Notes: generated from the letters alone by a model not told the origin. Counted from the first letter of the stretch, positions 49,698 through 59,376 are shown. The stretch is DNA of 64,000 bases from Guptibacillus hwajinpoensis (GCF_020171785.1 NZ_JAIVAE010000006.1:1-64000), one strand, 5' to 3'. Translations and numbers: made by a program.

Positions 49698-50533
49698 GTT
49701 GAATCCTCCCAGTAACTAATTGATTTCAAATTCTATATAAATGCTTACTAATATTAACATATTTCCCGACTTTTTTCCTGCTTTTTCACAACTTAGCATA
49801 ATCCACGTAGTACGACGTGCTTAGCTGCTTCAGTTCCATTTTGTTTATTGTGAATGCCTCTATTACAGAATTTTCGACAACAATAGTCGGTATCCTTCTC
49901 AATCCTGAAATGTTAAGATGAAATACACTAAATTCCGTTTACCGAGACAATCTCGCCGATACGTCTTTGTATCGTTTTATTTCATACAAGAAGGGTAATG
50001 TAGGATAACTGCGTGATCGAAATTATTAAATGTGGTTAATTAAAGAAGTAAGCTCAATTGTTTTGTTGTGTAGTTTGTCAAAACGATTGAACTTATTATT
50101 CTAAATGACCCTATTCCCATTTTGGTTTAAAAGGATGCGTTGGCTTTATGTTTGTCTATACGCACGACCGAATTCATTTAAATAGGCATTTATTACAAGC
50201 GAATGAAGGGCCACAATTTACCGGGATGTGACGAAGGGTGTCATATGTTGCGATGAAGTGATAGCGACAGCATTGTTTTATACCATAATGAACCTAGTTT
50301 TCTCATTAATCCACGATCAGTCAGTCTTAGCTTTTTTGACGTGAGAACATGAAGAATCTAGCAGAAATTGTTCACACAATTGAAAGAAAATAAACTGCTT
50401 TTCCCTTATTTTTACAATGATTATTCAATCGAATTCATGTATACTTAAGTATTAGATTGAAAAGATTTATTGAAAAAATAGTCTCATAGAGAGAAAAAAG
50501 AGATAAGGCGAAGTTGTGAAGGGATGAAAAGAA
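49698..50533. other. Large AT-rich intergenic region upstream of the teichoic acid cluster
   Basis: 836 bp without a supportable ORF on either strand. A hairpin CGATAC-GTCTTT-GTATCG followed by TTTTATTTC lies at about 49955-49980 and looks like a small terminator with no gene before it, so a short RNA is possible. TTGTCA and TATTCT spaced 16 apart occur near 50087-50114. A TATACT lies at about 50440, upstream of the first teichoic acid gene. None is strong evidence. Confidence 0.45.
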
Positions 50534-51589
50534 ATGAAAGAATTGTTCTTTTCCGTGCTTCTCGTCGTGAAGAATGAAGAGAGGTATATACGAAAGTTGC
50601 TAGAAGGTGTCTTGCAACAGGAGTTTCCTCAGCATTCATATGAAATTCTAGTCGTTGATGGAATGTCGTCCGATCGAACGAAAGATATTATAGAAGATGT
50701 TAGTCTTAAGAATCCGGGAAGAATTCGACTATTTGAAAATCCAAAAGAAACCTTACCTACAGGATGGAATCTTGCTATCCAGAATGCAAAAGGAAAGTAC
50801 ATTTTAAGGGTAGACGGTCATACGATGATCCCGAAAGATTTCCTTAAAGGTTACTATGACTTAATTCAACGCAAGCCAAATATGGACTGCGTCGGAGGCG
50901 TTATTCGAACAGAAGGAAAAGGATTTTGGGGAACAATTAATGCGTATGTTTACTCACATCCAATGGGAGTCGGGAACTCAATGTTCCGCATTACAAAAAG
51001 CTCCAGTAAATGGGAAGGACTTGTAGATACAGTTCCGTATGGTGCTTACAAACGTGAAGTATTCCAAAAAGCCGGATTGTTCAACGAAAACTTAAGAAGA
51101 AGTGAAGATATAGAATTTCATGCGAGGGTTAGAAATCGAGGCGGAAAGTTTTATTTGTCTAGTGATATTGCTTCCACTTATTTTGCTAGAGATAGTGTAA
51201 AGACATTTGTTCAAAAGTCTTACGCAGATGGTAAATGGGGTATTATTGCTTCTAGAAGTACAAAAGGTGTAATGAGATTTCGACAGCTTGCTCCCTTGAT
51301 GGCATTCCTTACTGGGACAGGTCTTGGAATTGGAGCACTCTTTAATGATGCTTTTTTAATCGGGCTACTCTCATTAGTTGCAATTTACCTGATGATGATC
51401 GGTGTTTCTTCACTAGGCGTTATTAAACAACATGGTTTCCGCGCATACTTTCCTACAGTGATGCAGTTCTTTCTGCTCCACTTTTCGAGGGGACTTGGAC
51501 TAGTAGGCGGATACTTTAGCAAACAATACTGGAAGGTGAAGACCGGTCATGAAAAATGGGCAAGAATTACTACCGACCACATTTCTTGA
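50534..51589 (+). CDS. GT2 family glycosyltransferase (ExoA-like)
   Basis: 351 residues. An N-terminal GT-A domain (SVLLVVKNEERYIRKLLEGVLQQ, EILVVDGMSSDRT, RVDGHTMIPKDFL, GAYKREVFQKAGLFNE, RRSEDIEFHAR) is followed by two or three membrane segments at about 255-335. It resembles succinoglycan-type ExoA transferases, which act on lipid-linked sugars at the membrane. Its 3' end overlaps the next gene by 41 bp. As the first gene of the cluster it may act in making the teichoic acid lipid-linked unit. Confidence 0.85.
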   Translation: MKELFFSVLLVVKNEERYIRKLLEGVLQQEFPQHSYEILVVDGMSSDRTKDIIEDVSLKNPGRIRLFENPKETLPTGWNLAIQNAKGKYILRVDGHTMIPKDFLKGYYDLIQRKPNMDCVGGVIRTEGKGFWGTINAYVYSHPMGVGNSMFRITKSSSKWEGLVDTVPYGAYKREVFQKAGLFNENLRRSEDIEFHARVRNRGGKFYLSSDIASTYFARDSVKTFVQKSYADGKWGIIASRSTKGVMRFRQLAPLMAFLTGTGLGIGALFNDAFLIGLLSLVAIYLMMIGVSSLGVIKQHGFRAYFPTVMQFFLLHFSRGLGLVGGYFSKQYWKVKTGHEKWARITTDHIS

Positions 51590-52322
51590 TAATGAGACGA
51601 TTCTTTCTTATCGAAAGCAGTCTCAAACGTTAAGTTATAAAGAAGATTTATGGTCATGGTATGTACTGCGGCGAATTTCGATTTATATTACCATTTTGTT
51701 TATTAAAATGCGGATAAAACCAAATACGGTAAGCTGGATGAGTGCATTCTTTATGATTATCTCAGGCTTATCGCTAATGATTGCTACACCTTTATCGATT
51801 GTTTTTGCCGCGCTGTTTTATAATATTGGCTATCTCTTTGATTGTGTTGATGGTGAAGTTGCTAGAATTACGAAACAAACGTCATCAAAAGGGTATTATA
51901 TTGACATTATTATACAAGCTGCAGCATTGCCGGTCTTTTTATCGATGGTTTTAACTGTCTTAAGACAAGCTGGGATGCTTGAGGTGAATTTACTCGAGAT
52001 GACATTGATCTATGTGACGATTGTAGCGATTATCATGGCATTACTCGTTCCAATTGCCTACCAGCTAACGAAGTTAACGATGTCGCAATCAACCACTCAG
52101 GATCCTGTAAATTCGATTCGAGATGGTTCACTGTTTTTTGATATTGTAGCTGTTCTGCTTGGCCTACCGGGCTTTTATGTTACGGCTGTGTTCATTGTTT
52201 TGATTGAACAGGTAACAGGCGCAGAGTTTCTACTTTACTATATATCCTTTTTCCTCGCCATGCTTGTGATAAAGACAGGCCTGCGCGTCATGATTACATC
52301 ACGCTCATTTGATAAAGGATAG
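51549..52322 (+). CDS. CDP-alcohol phosphatidyltransferase family protein, altered active site
   Basis: 257 residues with about six membrane segments. The family motif D-x2-DG-x2-AR-x8-G-x3-D-x3-D is present as DCVDGEVAR, eight residues, GYYID, III, then Q: the fourth aspartate, thought to be the catalytic base, is replaced by glutamine (codon CAA). It may use another base, transfer a different alcohol or be inactive. It starts inside the previous gene (41-bp overlap), and tagD, which supplies CDP-glycerol, follows. A role in priming or lipid linkage of the teichoic acid is possible. Confidence 0.8.
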   Translation: MKNGQELLPTTFLDNETILSYRKQSQTLSYKEDLWSWYVLRRISIYITILFIKMRIKPNTVSWMSAFFMIISGLSLMIATPLSIVFAALFYNIGYLFDCVDGEVARITKQTSSKGYYIDIIIQAAALPVFLSMVLTVLRQAGMLEVNLLEMTLIYVTIVAIIMALLVPIAYQLTKLTMSQSTTQDPVNSIRDGSLFFDIVAVLLGLPGFYVTAVFIVLIEQVTGAEFLLYYISFFLAMLVIKTGLRVMITSRSFDKG

Positions 52323-52452
52323 ACTTGGATACAAATCTATTATAAAGCAAATAAAGCACGTGTGATGTTAAGTGTTATTAAAAATTGTAAATTGTATGTT
52401 AATTCGTGTCTCGTAAAAAAACTATTAAACACTAATAACTGGAGGGGTCGAA

Positions 52453-52848
52453 ATGAAGAAGGTTTTGACTTACGGTACGTTTGATTTATTGCATTGGGGA
52501 CATATTAATTTATTAAAGAGAGCAAAGGATCTTGGCGACTATCTAATTGTAGCCATTTCAACTGATGAATTTAACGAACTCAAAAATAAAAAGGCGTATC
52601 ACAGCTACGAAAATCGTAAAGTGATTTTAGAAGCGATTCGTTACGTAGATGAAGTTATTCCTGAAGAACATTGGGAACAAAAAGTAGACGATGTTAAAAA
52701 TAACGATGTTGATATTTTCGTAATGGGCGATGATTGGGAAGGCAAATTTGACTTCTTGAAAGATCATTGTGAAGTTGTTTATCTTCCACGTACGGCAGGA
52801 ATTTCAACAACGAAAATCAAGAAAGAGTTGCTTGTATCTAACGGCTAA
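52453..52848 (+). CDS. tagD: Glycerol-3-phosphate cytidylyltransferase
   Basis: 131 residues, the usual TagD length. The nucleotide-binding HWGH is at 14-17 and RTAGISTTKI at about 113-122. It makes CDP-glycerol from CTP and glycerol-3-phosphate for polyglycerolphosphate wall teichoic acid. GGAGGGG precedes the ATG. The AT-rich 130-bp gap upstream may hold a separate promoter. Confidence 0.95.
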   Translation: MKKVLTYGTFDLLHWGHINLLKRAKDLGDYLIVAISTDEFNELKNKKAYHSYENRKVILEAIRYVDEVIPEEHWEQKVDDVKNNDVDIFVMGDDWEGKFDFLKDHCEVVYLPRTAGISTTKIKKELLVSNG

Positions 52849-52895
52849 GCAGTCATAGAATTTGAGAATAAATAGTTGGGGTGCTAGGGATTGTG

Positions 52896-55055
52896 ATGGG
52901 ACAAATTAGTGTAATAGTAACCGTTTATAATAAACAAGATTATATTCAAAAATGCCTTGATTCTTTGCTTCAGCAGTCTTATCAGGATTTTGAGATTATC
53001 CTGATCAATGATGCTTCAACTGATCGTAGTAAAGAAATCATCGAGCAATATCATGACCCAAGACTAAGCTGCTATCATTTAGACACAAATGTTGGTGTCT
53101 CAAAAGCGCGCAATATGGGAATTGACCATGCTTCCAATGAGTTCATCTATTTTATGGACGGTGACGATTACCTGGCCCCATATACACTAGAACTTCTTCT
53201 AAGCAATGTTGGAGAAGACCATCTAATTGGTGCGTCTATTTTTAAAGCTGGTAAAATTGACATTCCTACAGAAATTGGAGAAGATTCCTACCACTTACGG
53301 AGATTAAGAGGCGGTAGAAAGATTAAAGCTCTCCGCCGTAGAAGTGCGACGAACTTTCTAATTCGCAAAGACTTTATTGAGTACCATCAGCTTCGTTTTG
53401 ATGAAGAAGCAACGTTTTACGCGGATTTATCATTTTCCATACCTGCGATTGTGCATTCGGAAGAGATTCCGATGATTTCAGGCGTTCCGACTTATTTAAA
53501 AGGGGAATGTTACGATCCAATTGACCATCCAACTTTAATGTTGCACTCGGTTGAGGAGAAGCTACCTGACTTATTTTATATTTATCACAAGATGAAGCTA
53601 TCATATGGCGAAACGAAAAGCATTAGTCGTTATTTGGACTTGCTTTTGTTAAACTATTACTCAAAAAGTATTACAAATAAAGCGACGAAAGAACCATCTG
53701 TTTTATTTGATCATTTTACTGCTTTAAAAAACTGTCTTGCCCTCGTGGCCCCAGGAAGAATCAAGCGAAGAAATTTAGTTGAACGAAGAGAACATCGCCT
53801 CCTCCAGAAAGGTAAGAAGGAAGCCGTTCTGAAGTCAATGAAGTTTCGCGTTCGCTTAAGACAGTGGCGAAGAGCGTTAAGGAAAAAGCACTTACTCATG
53901 CGTCAGCTCTACCGAACTGTCCTTGTGAAAATGCCAATGAAAGAGCGAAAAGTGTTGCTTGAAAGCTTTGGCGGCAAAGGCTACTCTGATAGTCCTCGCT
54001 ACATTTATGAGGAGCTGTTAAAAAGCAACCAGAAATACGATTATTTATGGGTTTATGATAAGCAGAAAAAGGACATACCTGGAAATCCGAAGCAGGTGCG
54101 TCGTTTAAGTCCAGCATATTATTACCACCTGGCAACGGCGAAATACTGGGTATCGAACGCCAGAATGCCGAATTTTGCTATTAAACGTCCCGAAACGGTG
54201 TATTTGCAAACATGGCACGGTACGCCACTTAAGAAGCTTGCAGCTGATATGAAAGAAGTGCGTATGCCGGGTACAACGACTGAAAAGTATAAGCGGAATT
54301 TTTATAATGAAGCCCAAAAGTGGGACTACCTTGTTTCGCCGAATGATTATTCTACGCAGATCTTTAGAAGAGCGTTCAAGTTCGGAAAAGAAATGCTAGA
54401 TGTTGGTTATCCGAGAAATGATATTCTTTACCTTCCAGAAGAAGAAAAGAAAAATCGACAGCAGGAAATTAAGGCGAAGCTCGATATTCCTACAGATAAG
54501 AAGGTCATCCTCTATGCACCAACGTGGCGTGACGATGAGTTTCATGGGAAAGGTCAGTATAAATTTGACTTAAAGTTAGATCTAAAGAAAATGCAGGAGC
54601 GTCTAGGAAATCAGTATGTGATTGCTCTTAGAATGCACTATTTAGTTGCTGAGCACATCGATACAACGGGTATGAGTGATTTTGTTTACAATCTTTCTGA
54701 CTATGGCGATATTGCGGAGCTTTATTTGCTATCAGATGTGTTGATTACCGATTATTCATCCGTATTCTTTGATTACGCGAACCTGCGTCGTCCGATTCTT
54801 TTCTTCACTTATGACATCGAAAAATATCGCGATTCACTGCGCGGATTTTATATGGATTTTGAAAATGAAGCACCTGGCCCATTGTTGAAAACATCAGAGG
54901 GCGTTCTTGATGCCATTGAAAATCTCGAAAGAATTGAGATCGAGTACGAAAGTAAATTTAATGCATTTTACGATAAATATTGCCATCTAGATGATGGGCA
55001 TGCAGCTAAGAAAGTGATTAACAGGGTGTTTGAACCCGAAAAAGCTGAAGTGTAG
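52896..55055 (+). CDS. GT2 glycosyltransferase fused to CDP-glycerol glycerophosphotransferase
   Basis: About 719 residues. Residues 1-220 are a GT-A glycosyltransferase (ISVIVTVYNKQDYIQKCLDSLL, NDASTDRSKEI, FMDGDDYL). Residues about 345-710 are a TagF/TagB-type domain: QTWHGTPLKKLA, YAPTWRDDEF, LRMHYL and ITDYSSVFFDYA, with both catalytic histidines. A basic linker (about 290-345) should bind the membrane. The fusion can both add a sugar and polymerise glycerol phosphate, giving perhaps a mixed polymer. ATG 52896 is preferred over GTG 52881. Confidence 0.87.
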   Translation: MGQISVIVTVYNKQDYIQKCLDSLLQQSYQDFEIILINDASTDRSKEIIEQYHDPRLSCYHLDTNVGVSKARNMGIDHASNEFIYFMDGDDYLAPYTLELLLSNVGEDHLIGASIFKAGKIDIPTEIGEDSYHLRRLRGGRKIKALRRRSATNFLIRKDFIEYHQLRFDEEATFYADLSFSIPAIVHSEEIPMISGVPTYLKGECYDPIDHPTLMLHSVEEKLPDLFYIYHKMKLSYGETKSISRYLDLLLLNYYSKSITNKATKEPSVLFDHFTALKNCLALVAPGRIKRRNLVERREHRLLQKGKKEAVLKSMKFRVRLRQWRRALRKKHLLMRQLYRTVLVKMPMKERKVLLESFGGKGYSDSPRYIYEELLKSNQKYDYLWVYDKQKKDIPGNPKQVRRLSPAYYYHLATAKYWVSNARMPNFAIKRPETVYLQTWHGTPLKKLAADMKEVRMPGTTTEKYKRNFYNEAQKWDYLVSPNDYSTQIFRRAFKFGKEMLDVGYPRNDILYLPEEEKKNRQQEIKAKLDIPTDKKVILYAPTWRDDEFHGKGQYKFDLKLDLKKMQERLGNQYVIALRMHYLVAEHIDTTGMSDFVYNLSDYGDIAELYLLSDVLITDYSSVFFDYANLRRPILFFTYDIEKYRDSLRGFYMDFENEAPGPLLKTSEGVLDAIENLERIEIEYESKFNAFYDKYCHLDDGHAAKKVINRVFEPEKAEV

Positions 55056-55068
55056 ATGCACATTTAAG

Positions 55069-55118
55069 AAACAGGGTACTGCCGCTGATAAAGGCGAAAT
55101 GGCACTATCCTGTTTTTT
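55069..55118 (+). terminator. Internal terminator or attenuator in the teichoic acid cluster
   Basis: AACAGGGTA pairs with TATCCTGTT (one wobble), with an inner GCC/GGC step, and TTTTTT follows. It lies between the two glycerophosphotransferase genes. Confidence 0.65.
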
Positions 55119-55176
55119 AAAGCGAGAGGGCATTTCAAATGAATCTACTATTTGTCGGGAGTAAGGTGTCCAATTC

Positions 55177-56379
55177 ATGAAAAAGCTATTAAAGATGATG
55201 AAAATATATCCATTGATGAAGGCATTTAGTCGACTTCTTTTCGTGGCATTAGGTCGGTTTCCTGCAAATAAGCGACTGGTGATATTCGAAAGCTTTTCTG
55301 GAAAACAGTATAGCTGTAATCCAAGAGCGATCTACGAATATCTTGTGGAGCACAATTATAACCTTGAAATGATTTGGAGCGTTGAAGAGTCACATGCTGA
55401 TTTATTCCGCAAAAAGGGTATACCTACTGTAAGGCGTTTTTCACTAAAGTGGTTTTACCTGATGGCTCGTGCTCGTTATTGGGTAACGAATAGTCGAATG
55501 TCCCTTTGGATTCCCAAGCCATCGCACACCGTTTACGTGCAAACGTGGCATGGAACGCCGCTTAAGAAGCTTGCTGGAGATATGGACGAGGTCCATATGC
55601 CTGGGACAAATACGCTTTCTTATAAAGATAATTTCTATAAGGAAGCTGCGAAGTGGGATTATCTTATTTCTCCTAACCGTTACTCCACAGAAATTTTTGA
55701 GCGAGCATTTGGTTTTAAGAAGAACATGATTGAATCGGGTTATCCCCGTAATGATCGTCTGCATCTTGAAAATGATGAAAACGGGATTGCCGCATTAAAA
55801 GCGGAGTACGGCATTCCAACGCATAAAAAGGTGGTACTTTATGCACCGACTTGGCGAGATGATGAGTTCTATCAGCCGGGCAAATACAAACATGAGCTAA
55901 AATTAGATTTAGATATGTTAAGAAGCGAAATCGGCGATGATTATGTTATTGTGTTAAGGATGCACTACTTGATTGCTGAGCAATTTGACCTTTCTCTATA
56001 TGAAGGATTTGTCTATGATTTATCTGTAGGTGTCGACGTAAACGATCTTTACTTAATGTCCGATGTTTTGATTACGGATTATTCTTCTGTCTTTTTCGAT
56101 TATGCAAATTTAAGGAGACCGATCATTTTCTTCACCTACGATCTCGCTTCATATCGAGACAAATTGCGTGGCTTCTACTTTGATTTAGAAGTTGAAGCAC
56201 CGGGTCCTGTAGTGACAACAACCGCAGAAGTGTTGAAGGCCATTCAAACGTTTGAAAATGAAGGTTTTGGCGCATTCGAGGAGAAGTATAACGATTTCTA
56301 TCAGACGTATTGTTACCTCGAGGGAGGATCTGCTACCAAAAAGGTTGTTGACCAAATTTTTGTTAGTGAGGCAAAATAA
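55177..56379 (+). CDS. CDP-glycerol glycerophosphotransferase (TagB/TagF type)
   Basis: 400 residues, a stand-alone version of the C-terminal domain of the preceding fusion protein and very similar to it (QTWHGTPLKKLAGDM, YAPTWRDDEF, LRMHYL, ITDYSSVFFDYANLRRPI). The catalytic histidines are kept. In poly(glycerol phosphate) synthesis one such enzyme primes (TagB) and another polymerises (TagF); which of the two does which cannot be told. A short basic and hydrophobic N-terminus suits membrane attachment. The permease gene starts 2 bp after its stop. Confidence 0.87.
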   Translation: MKKLLKMMKIYPLMKAFSRLLFVALGRFPANKRLVIFESFSGKQYSCNPRAIYEYLVEHNYNLEMIWSVEESHADLFRKKGIPTVRRFSLKWFYLMARARYWVTNSRMSLWIPKPSHTVYVQTWHGTPLKKLAGDMDEVHMPGTNTLSYKDNFYKEAAKWDYLISPNRYSTEIFERAFGFKKNMIESGYPRNDRLHLENDENGIAALKAEYGIPTHKKVVLYAPTWRDDEFYQPGKYKHELKLDLDMLRSEIGDDYVIVLRMHYLIAEQFDLSLYEGFVYDLSVGVDVNDLYLMSDVLITDYSSVFFDYANLRRPIIFFTYDLASYRDKLRGFYFDLEVEAPGPVVTTTAEVLKAIQTFENEGFGAFEEKYNDFYQTYCYLEGGSATKKVVDQIFVSEAK

Positions 56380-56381
56380 GC

Positions 56382-57185
56382 ATGAATTCGATGATTGCAG
56401 TTTTAAAAGAACAAGTAAGCAACTTTTACTTAATAAATCGACTTTCGATTTATCAAGTGAAAAGTACAAATAGCAACAACTATCTTGGTATGGTCTGGGA
56501 AATTCTCAATCCTCTGTTTCAAATGAGTATTTACTGGTTTGTATTTGGATTTGGGATCCGTAATGGTAATCCCGTCGACGGGGTGCCGTTTGTGCTGTGG
56601 ATGTCTGCTGGTCTTGTAGTTTGGTTTTTCTTTAATCCAGCTGTTATTCAAGGCTCAAAATCGATTTATACCAGGATTTCGATGGTATCGAAAATGAACT
56701 TCCCTATGAGTACTATTCCTAGTTTTGTGATCATGTCGGTCTTTTATCAGCACTTGATTCTTCTGGGTATTTATTTTGCAGCCGTGTTATTAACCGGTCA
56801 GGGTTTATCGTGGCACTTAATTCAATTGCCTTATTACATGTTTGCATTAATTATTTTAATCTTTGCGATCTCTCTTATTACGTCAACATTATCGACAATT
56901 GTAAGAGATGTACACAAAATGCTTCAGTCATTTATACGAATGTTTCTTTATTTAACACCGATTCTTTGGACAATTGATGATTTACCTGGATTTATCCAGG
57001 TTGGGATGAAACTTAATCCGCTATACTATATAGTGGAAGGCTACAGAGATGCACTTCTCGGCATGGGCTGGGTTCATCAGACGCTTCAATACACACTTTA
57101 TTATTGGGTGGTTGTTGTGCTGTTATTGATGATTGGTTCCTACCTGCATATGAAGTTCAAGAGTCATTTCGTAGACTATATTTAA
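56382..57185 (+). CDS. tagG: Teichoic acid ABC transporter permease
   Basis: 267 residues with six membrane segments, ABC-2 type. The N-terminal KSTNSNNYLGMVWEILNPLF and MLQSFIRMFLYLTPILW are typical of TagG/TarG. With TagH it exports the lipid-linked teichoic acid. The ATG directly follows the preceding gene. Confidence 0.9.
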   Translation: MNSMIAVLKEQVSNFYLINRLSIYQVKSTNSNNYLGMVWEILNPLFQMSIYWFVFGFGIRNGNPVDGVPFVLWMSAGLVVWFFFNPAVIQGSKSIYTRISMVSKMNFPMSTIPSFVIMSVFYQHLILLGIYFAAVLLTGQGLSWHLIQLPYYMFALIILIFAISLITSTLSTIVRDVHKMLQSFIRMFLYLTPILWTIDDLPGFIQVGMKLNPLYYIVEGYRDALLGMGWVHQTLQYTLYYWVVVVLLLMIGSYLHMKFKSHFVDYI

Positions 57186-57200
57186 TAAGGACTGTCGTTT

Positions 57201-58049
57201 ATGAGCTATTCAGTTAAATTAAATGGGATTACGAAAAAATATAAAATGCACAGGCAGAACTCCGATAAGTTAAAGGACATCCTTCTTCCTGGAGGTTACG
57301 GTGAGGATTTTTACGCCATTCGTGACTTAACTTTTGAAGCAGGAGAAGGCGACGTTGTTGGCATTATTGGGGTTAACGGATCAGGGAAATCAACTTTCTC
57401 GAATCTTGTTGCCAACATTACTCCCCCAACGAGCGGGGAAATTGACGTTAAAGGTGATGTTTCTCTAATCGCCGTTTCAGCTGGATTAAATAAAGAGTTA
57501 ACAGGTCGTGAGAATATTGAGTTAAAGCTTCTTATGATGGGCTATAAAAAGGACGTAATTGAAAAAATGAAGCCTGATATTATTGAGTTTGCCGATATCG
57601 GTAAATTTATTGATATGCCTGTCAAAAAATACTCAAGCGGTATGAAATCACGTCTTGGATTTTCGATTTCAATTAGCGTAGATCCGGATGTTCTGATTGT
57701 CGATGAGGCGCTTTCCGTTGGTGATAAAACATTTGCTGATAAATGCCTTGTGAAAATGGAAGAGTTCAAAGAAAGAGGCAAGACGATTTTCTTCGTTAGT
57801 CACTCGAACGGACAGATGAAGAAGTTTTGTAATAAAGCAATCTGGCTTGAACATGGTACGATCCGTGAGTATGGACCGATGAAGGATATCATGCCGAAGT
57901 ATGAAGCCTTTATTAAAGAATACAAATCGTGGTCAAAGGAAGAAAAACGCCGTTTTAAAGAAGAAGGAATGAAGAAGCAGGAAGGTCTTTTAGCTGCTGA
58001 TTCAGAAGAAAAAGGGAAACGAAAGAAATCCAGGCTTTTGTTTAGGTAA
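57201..58049 (+). CDS. tagH: Teichoic acid ABC transporter ATPase, short form
   Basis: 282 residues. Walker A GVNGSGKST, signature KKYSSGMKSRLGFS, Walker B VLIVDEALSVGD and the switch histidine in FVSHS are intact. B. subtilis TagH has about 527 residues because of a long C-terminal extension; here only a Lys-rich tail remains, so this is the compact TarH-like form. It powers export with TagG. A strong terminator follows. Confidence 0.9.
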   Translation: MSYSVKLNGITKKYKMHRQNSDKLKDILLPGGYGEDFYAIRDLTFEAGEGDVVGIIGVNGSGKSTFSNLVANITPPTSGEIDVKGDVSLIAVSAGLNKELTGRENIELKLLMMGYKKDVIEKMKPDIIEFADIGKFIDMPVKKYSSGMKSRLGFSISISVDPDVLIVDEALSVGDKTFADKCLVKMEEFKERGKTIFFVSHSNGQMKKFCNKAIWLEHGTIREYGPMKDIMPKYEAFIKEYKSWSKEEKRRFKEEGMKKQEGLLAADSEEKGKRKKSRLLFR

Positions 58050-58069
58050 TTGGCTTTCTTCTTTAACCG

Positions 58070-58097
58070 AATCGCTCTCAGTAGAGAGCGATTTTTT
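58070..58097 (+). terminator. Terminator of the teichoic acid cluster
   Basis: AATCGCTCT pairs with AGAGCGATT, loop CAGTAG-like, followed by TTTTTT. Confidence 0.9.
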
Positions 58098-58183
58098 CAT
58101 GATTAACGATGAATTTACGGGAATGAATGTGATATGATGAGAAGGAATTTTTTGGTGACATCACAAGAAGTGGGGGAGAAAGA

Positions 58184-59227
58184 ATGGCTATTTTAGTAAC
58201 AGGCGGTGCTGGCTACATTGGAAGTCATACGTGTGTGCAGTTACTTGATCACGGTTCTGATATTGTTGTTGTTGATAACTTTTCGAATAGTAAGATGGAG
58301 TCGCTTGATCGTGTGAAAGAATTAACAGAGAGAGATTTTCCCATATATGAAGTGGATCTCCTTGATCGTACTTCGGTAGAAAAGGTATTTGAAGAAAATG
58401 AGATTGAAGCGGTTATTCATTTTGCAGGCTTGAAAGCGGTCGGTGAATCCGTTTCTATGCCGCTTCATTATTATCACAATAACTTAACAGGGACGTTCGT
58501 TCTATGTGAAGTGATGGAGAAGTATAACGTAAGGAATATTGTCTTCAGCTCTTCTGCCACTGTATATGGGATGCCAGACGTAATGCCGATTACAGAAAAA
58601 GCGCCCCTAAGTGCGACGAATCCTTATGGCCAAACGAAGCTTATGATTGAACAGATTCTTCGTGATCTTCACGTGGCAGATTCAAACTGGAGCATTGCTC
58701 TCCTTCGTTATTTCAATCCAATTGGGGCGCACATCAGCGGGCGAATTGGAGAAGATCCGAACGGGATTCCTAACAACTTGATGCCATATATTAGTCAGGT
58801 AGCTGTTGGAAAGCTTGAACAGCTTAGCGTGTTTGGTGACGATTACGACACAGCTGACGGTACGGGGGTACGTGATTACATTCATGTGGAAGATCTAGCG
58901 AATGGCCATCTAAAAGCTCTTGAGCATATTCTAGGTACGACAGGTGTTGAAGCATATAACCTTGGGACAGGTAATGGCTATAGTGTACTTCAAATGGTAA
59001 AGGCTTTTGAAGAAGCAACAGGAAAAGAAGTGAAGTATTCGATTGCACCACGCCGGCCTGGCGATATCGGAGAATGCTACGCCGATCCCACGAAAGCTGA
59101 AACAGAGCTTGGATGGAAAGCAGCGAAAGGCATTGAAGAAATGTGTCGCGACACGTGGCGCTGGCAGTCGGAGAATCCAGATGGATATAAAGAAGGGCGT
59201 CGTCGAAGGGGTCAGGTTCGAACCTGA
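58184..59227 (+). CDS. galE: UDP-glucose 4-epimerase
   Basis: 347 residues. N-terminal [12 protein letters not shown] binds [11 protein letters not shown] and the catalytic YGQTK follow, with RYFNPIGAH and [15 protein letters not shown] near the C-terminus. It interconverts UDP-glucose and UDP-galactose, with gtaB supplying the former. GGGGGAG precedes the ATG. The last residues (RRRRGQVRT) are unlike GalE and come from a family B palindrome, which also supplies the TGA stop. The native protein probably ended near GYKEG. Confidence 0.94.
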   Translation: MAILVTGGAGYIGSHTCVQLLDHGSDIVVVDNFSNSKMESLDRVKELTERDFPIYEVDLLDRTSVEKVFEENEIEAVIHFAGLKAVGESVSMPLHYYHNNLTGTFVLCEVMEKYNVRNIVFSSSATVYGMPDVMPITEKAPLSATNPYGQTKLMIEQILRDLHVADSNWSIALLRYFNPIGAHISGRIGEDPNGIPNNLMPYISQVAVGKLEQLSVFGDDYDTADGTGVRDYIHVEDLANGHLKALEHILGTTGVEAYNLGTGNGYSVLQMVKAFEEATGKEVKYSIAPRRPGDIGECYADPTKAETELGWKAAKGIEEMCRDTWRWQSENPDGYKEGRRRRGQVRT

Positions 59228-59232
59228 CCCCC
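59207..59232. repeat. Family B palindrome overlapping the galE stop
   Basis: GGGGTCAGGTTC meets GAACCTGACCCC, followed by CATCACAAACAAGTGTCC. The galE TGA is in the right arm. Confidence 0.92.
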
Positions 59233-59267
59233 ATCACAAACAAGTGTCCCTATATAAAAGACACAGT

Positions 59268-59296
59268 AAAGCTCGCTCTTTCATAGAGCGGGCTTT
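59268..59296 (+). terminator. Terminator of galE
   Basis: AAAGCTCGCTCT pairs with AGAGCGGGCTTT (one wobble) around TTCAT, with TTTTGTGTTT following. Confidence 0.8.
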
Positions 59297-59376
59297 TGTG
59301 TTTGGATGAAGCATTCTTGTTATAATACCTATAGTGGTATTCAACGATAGGAAGAAATTCTAAGGAGGTTTTCACT

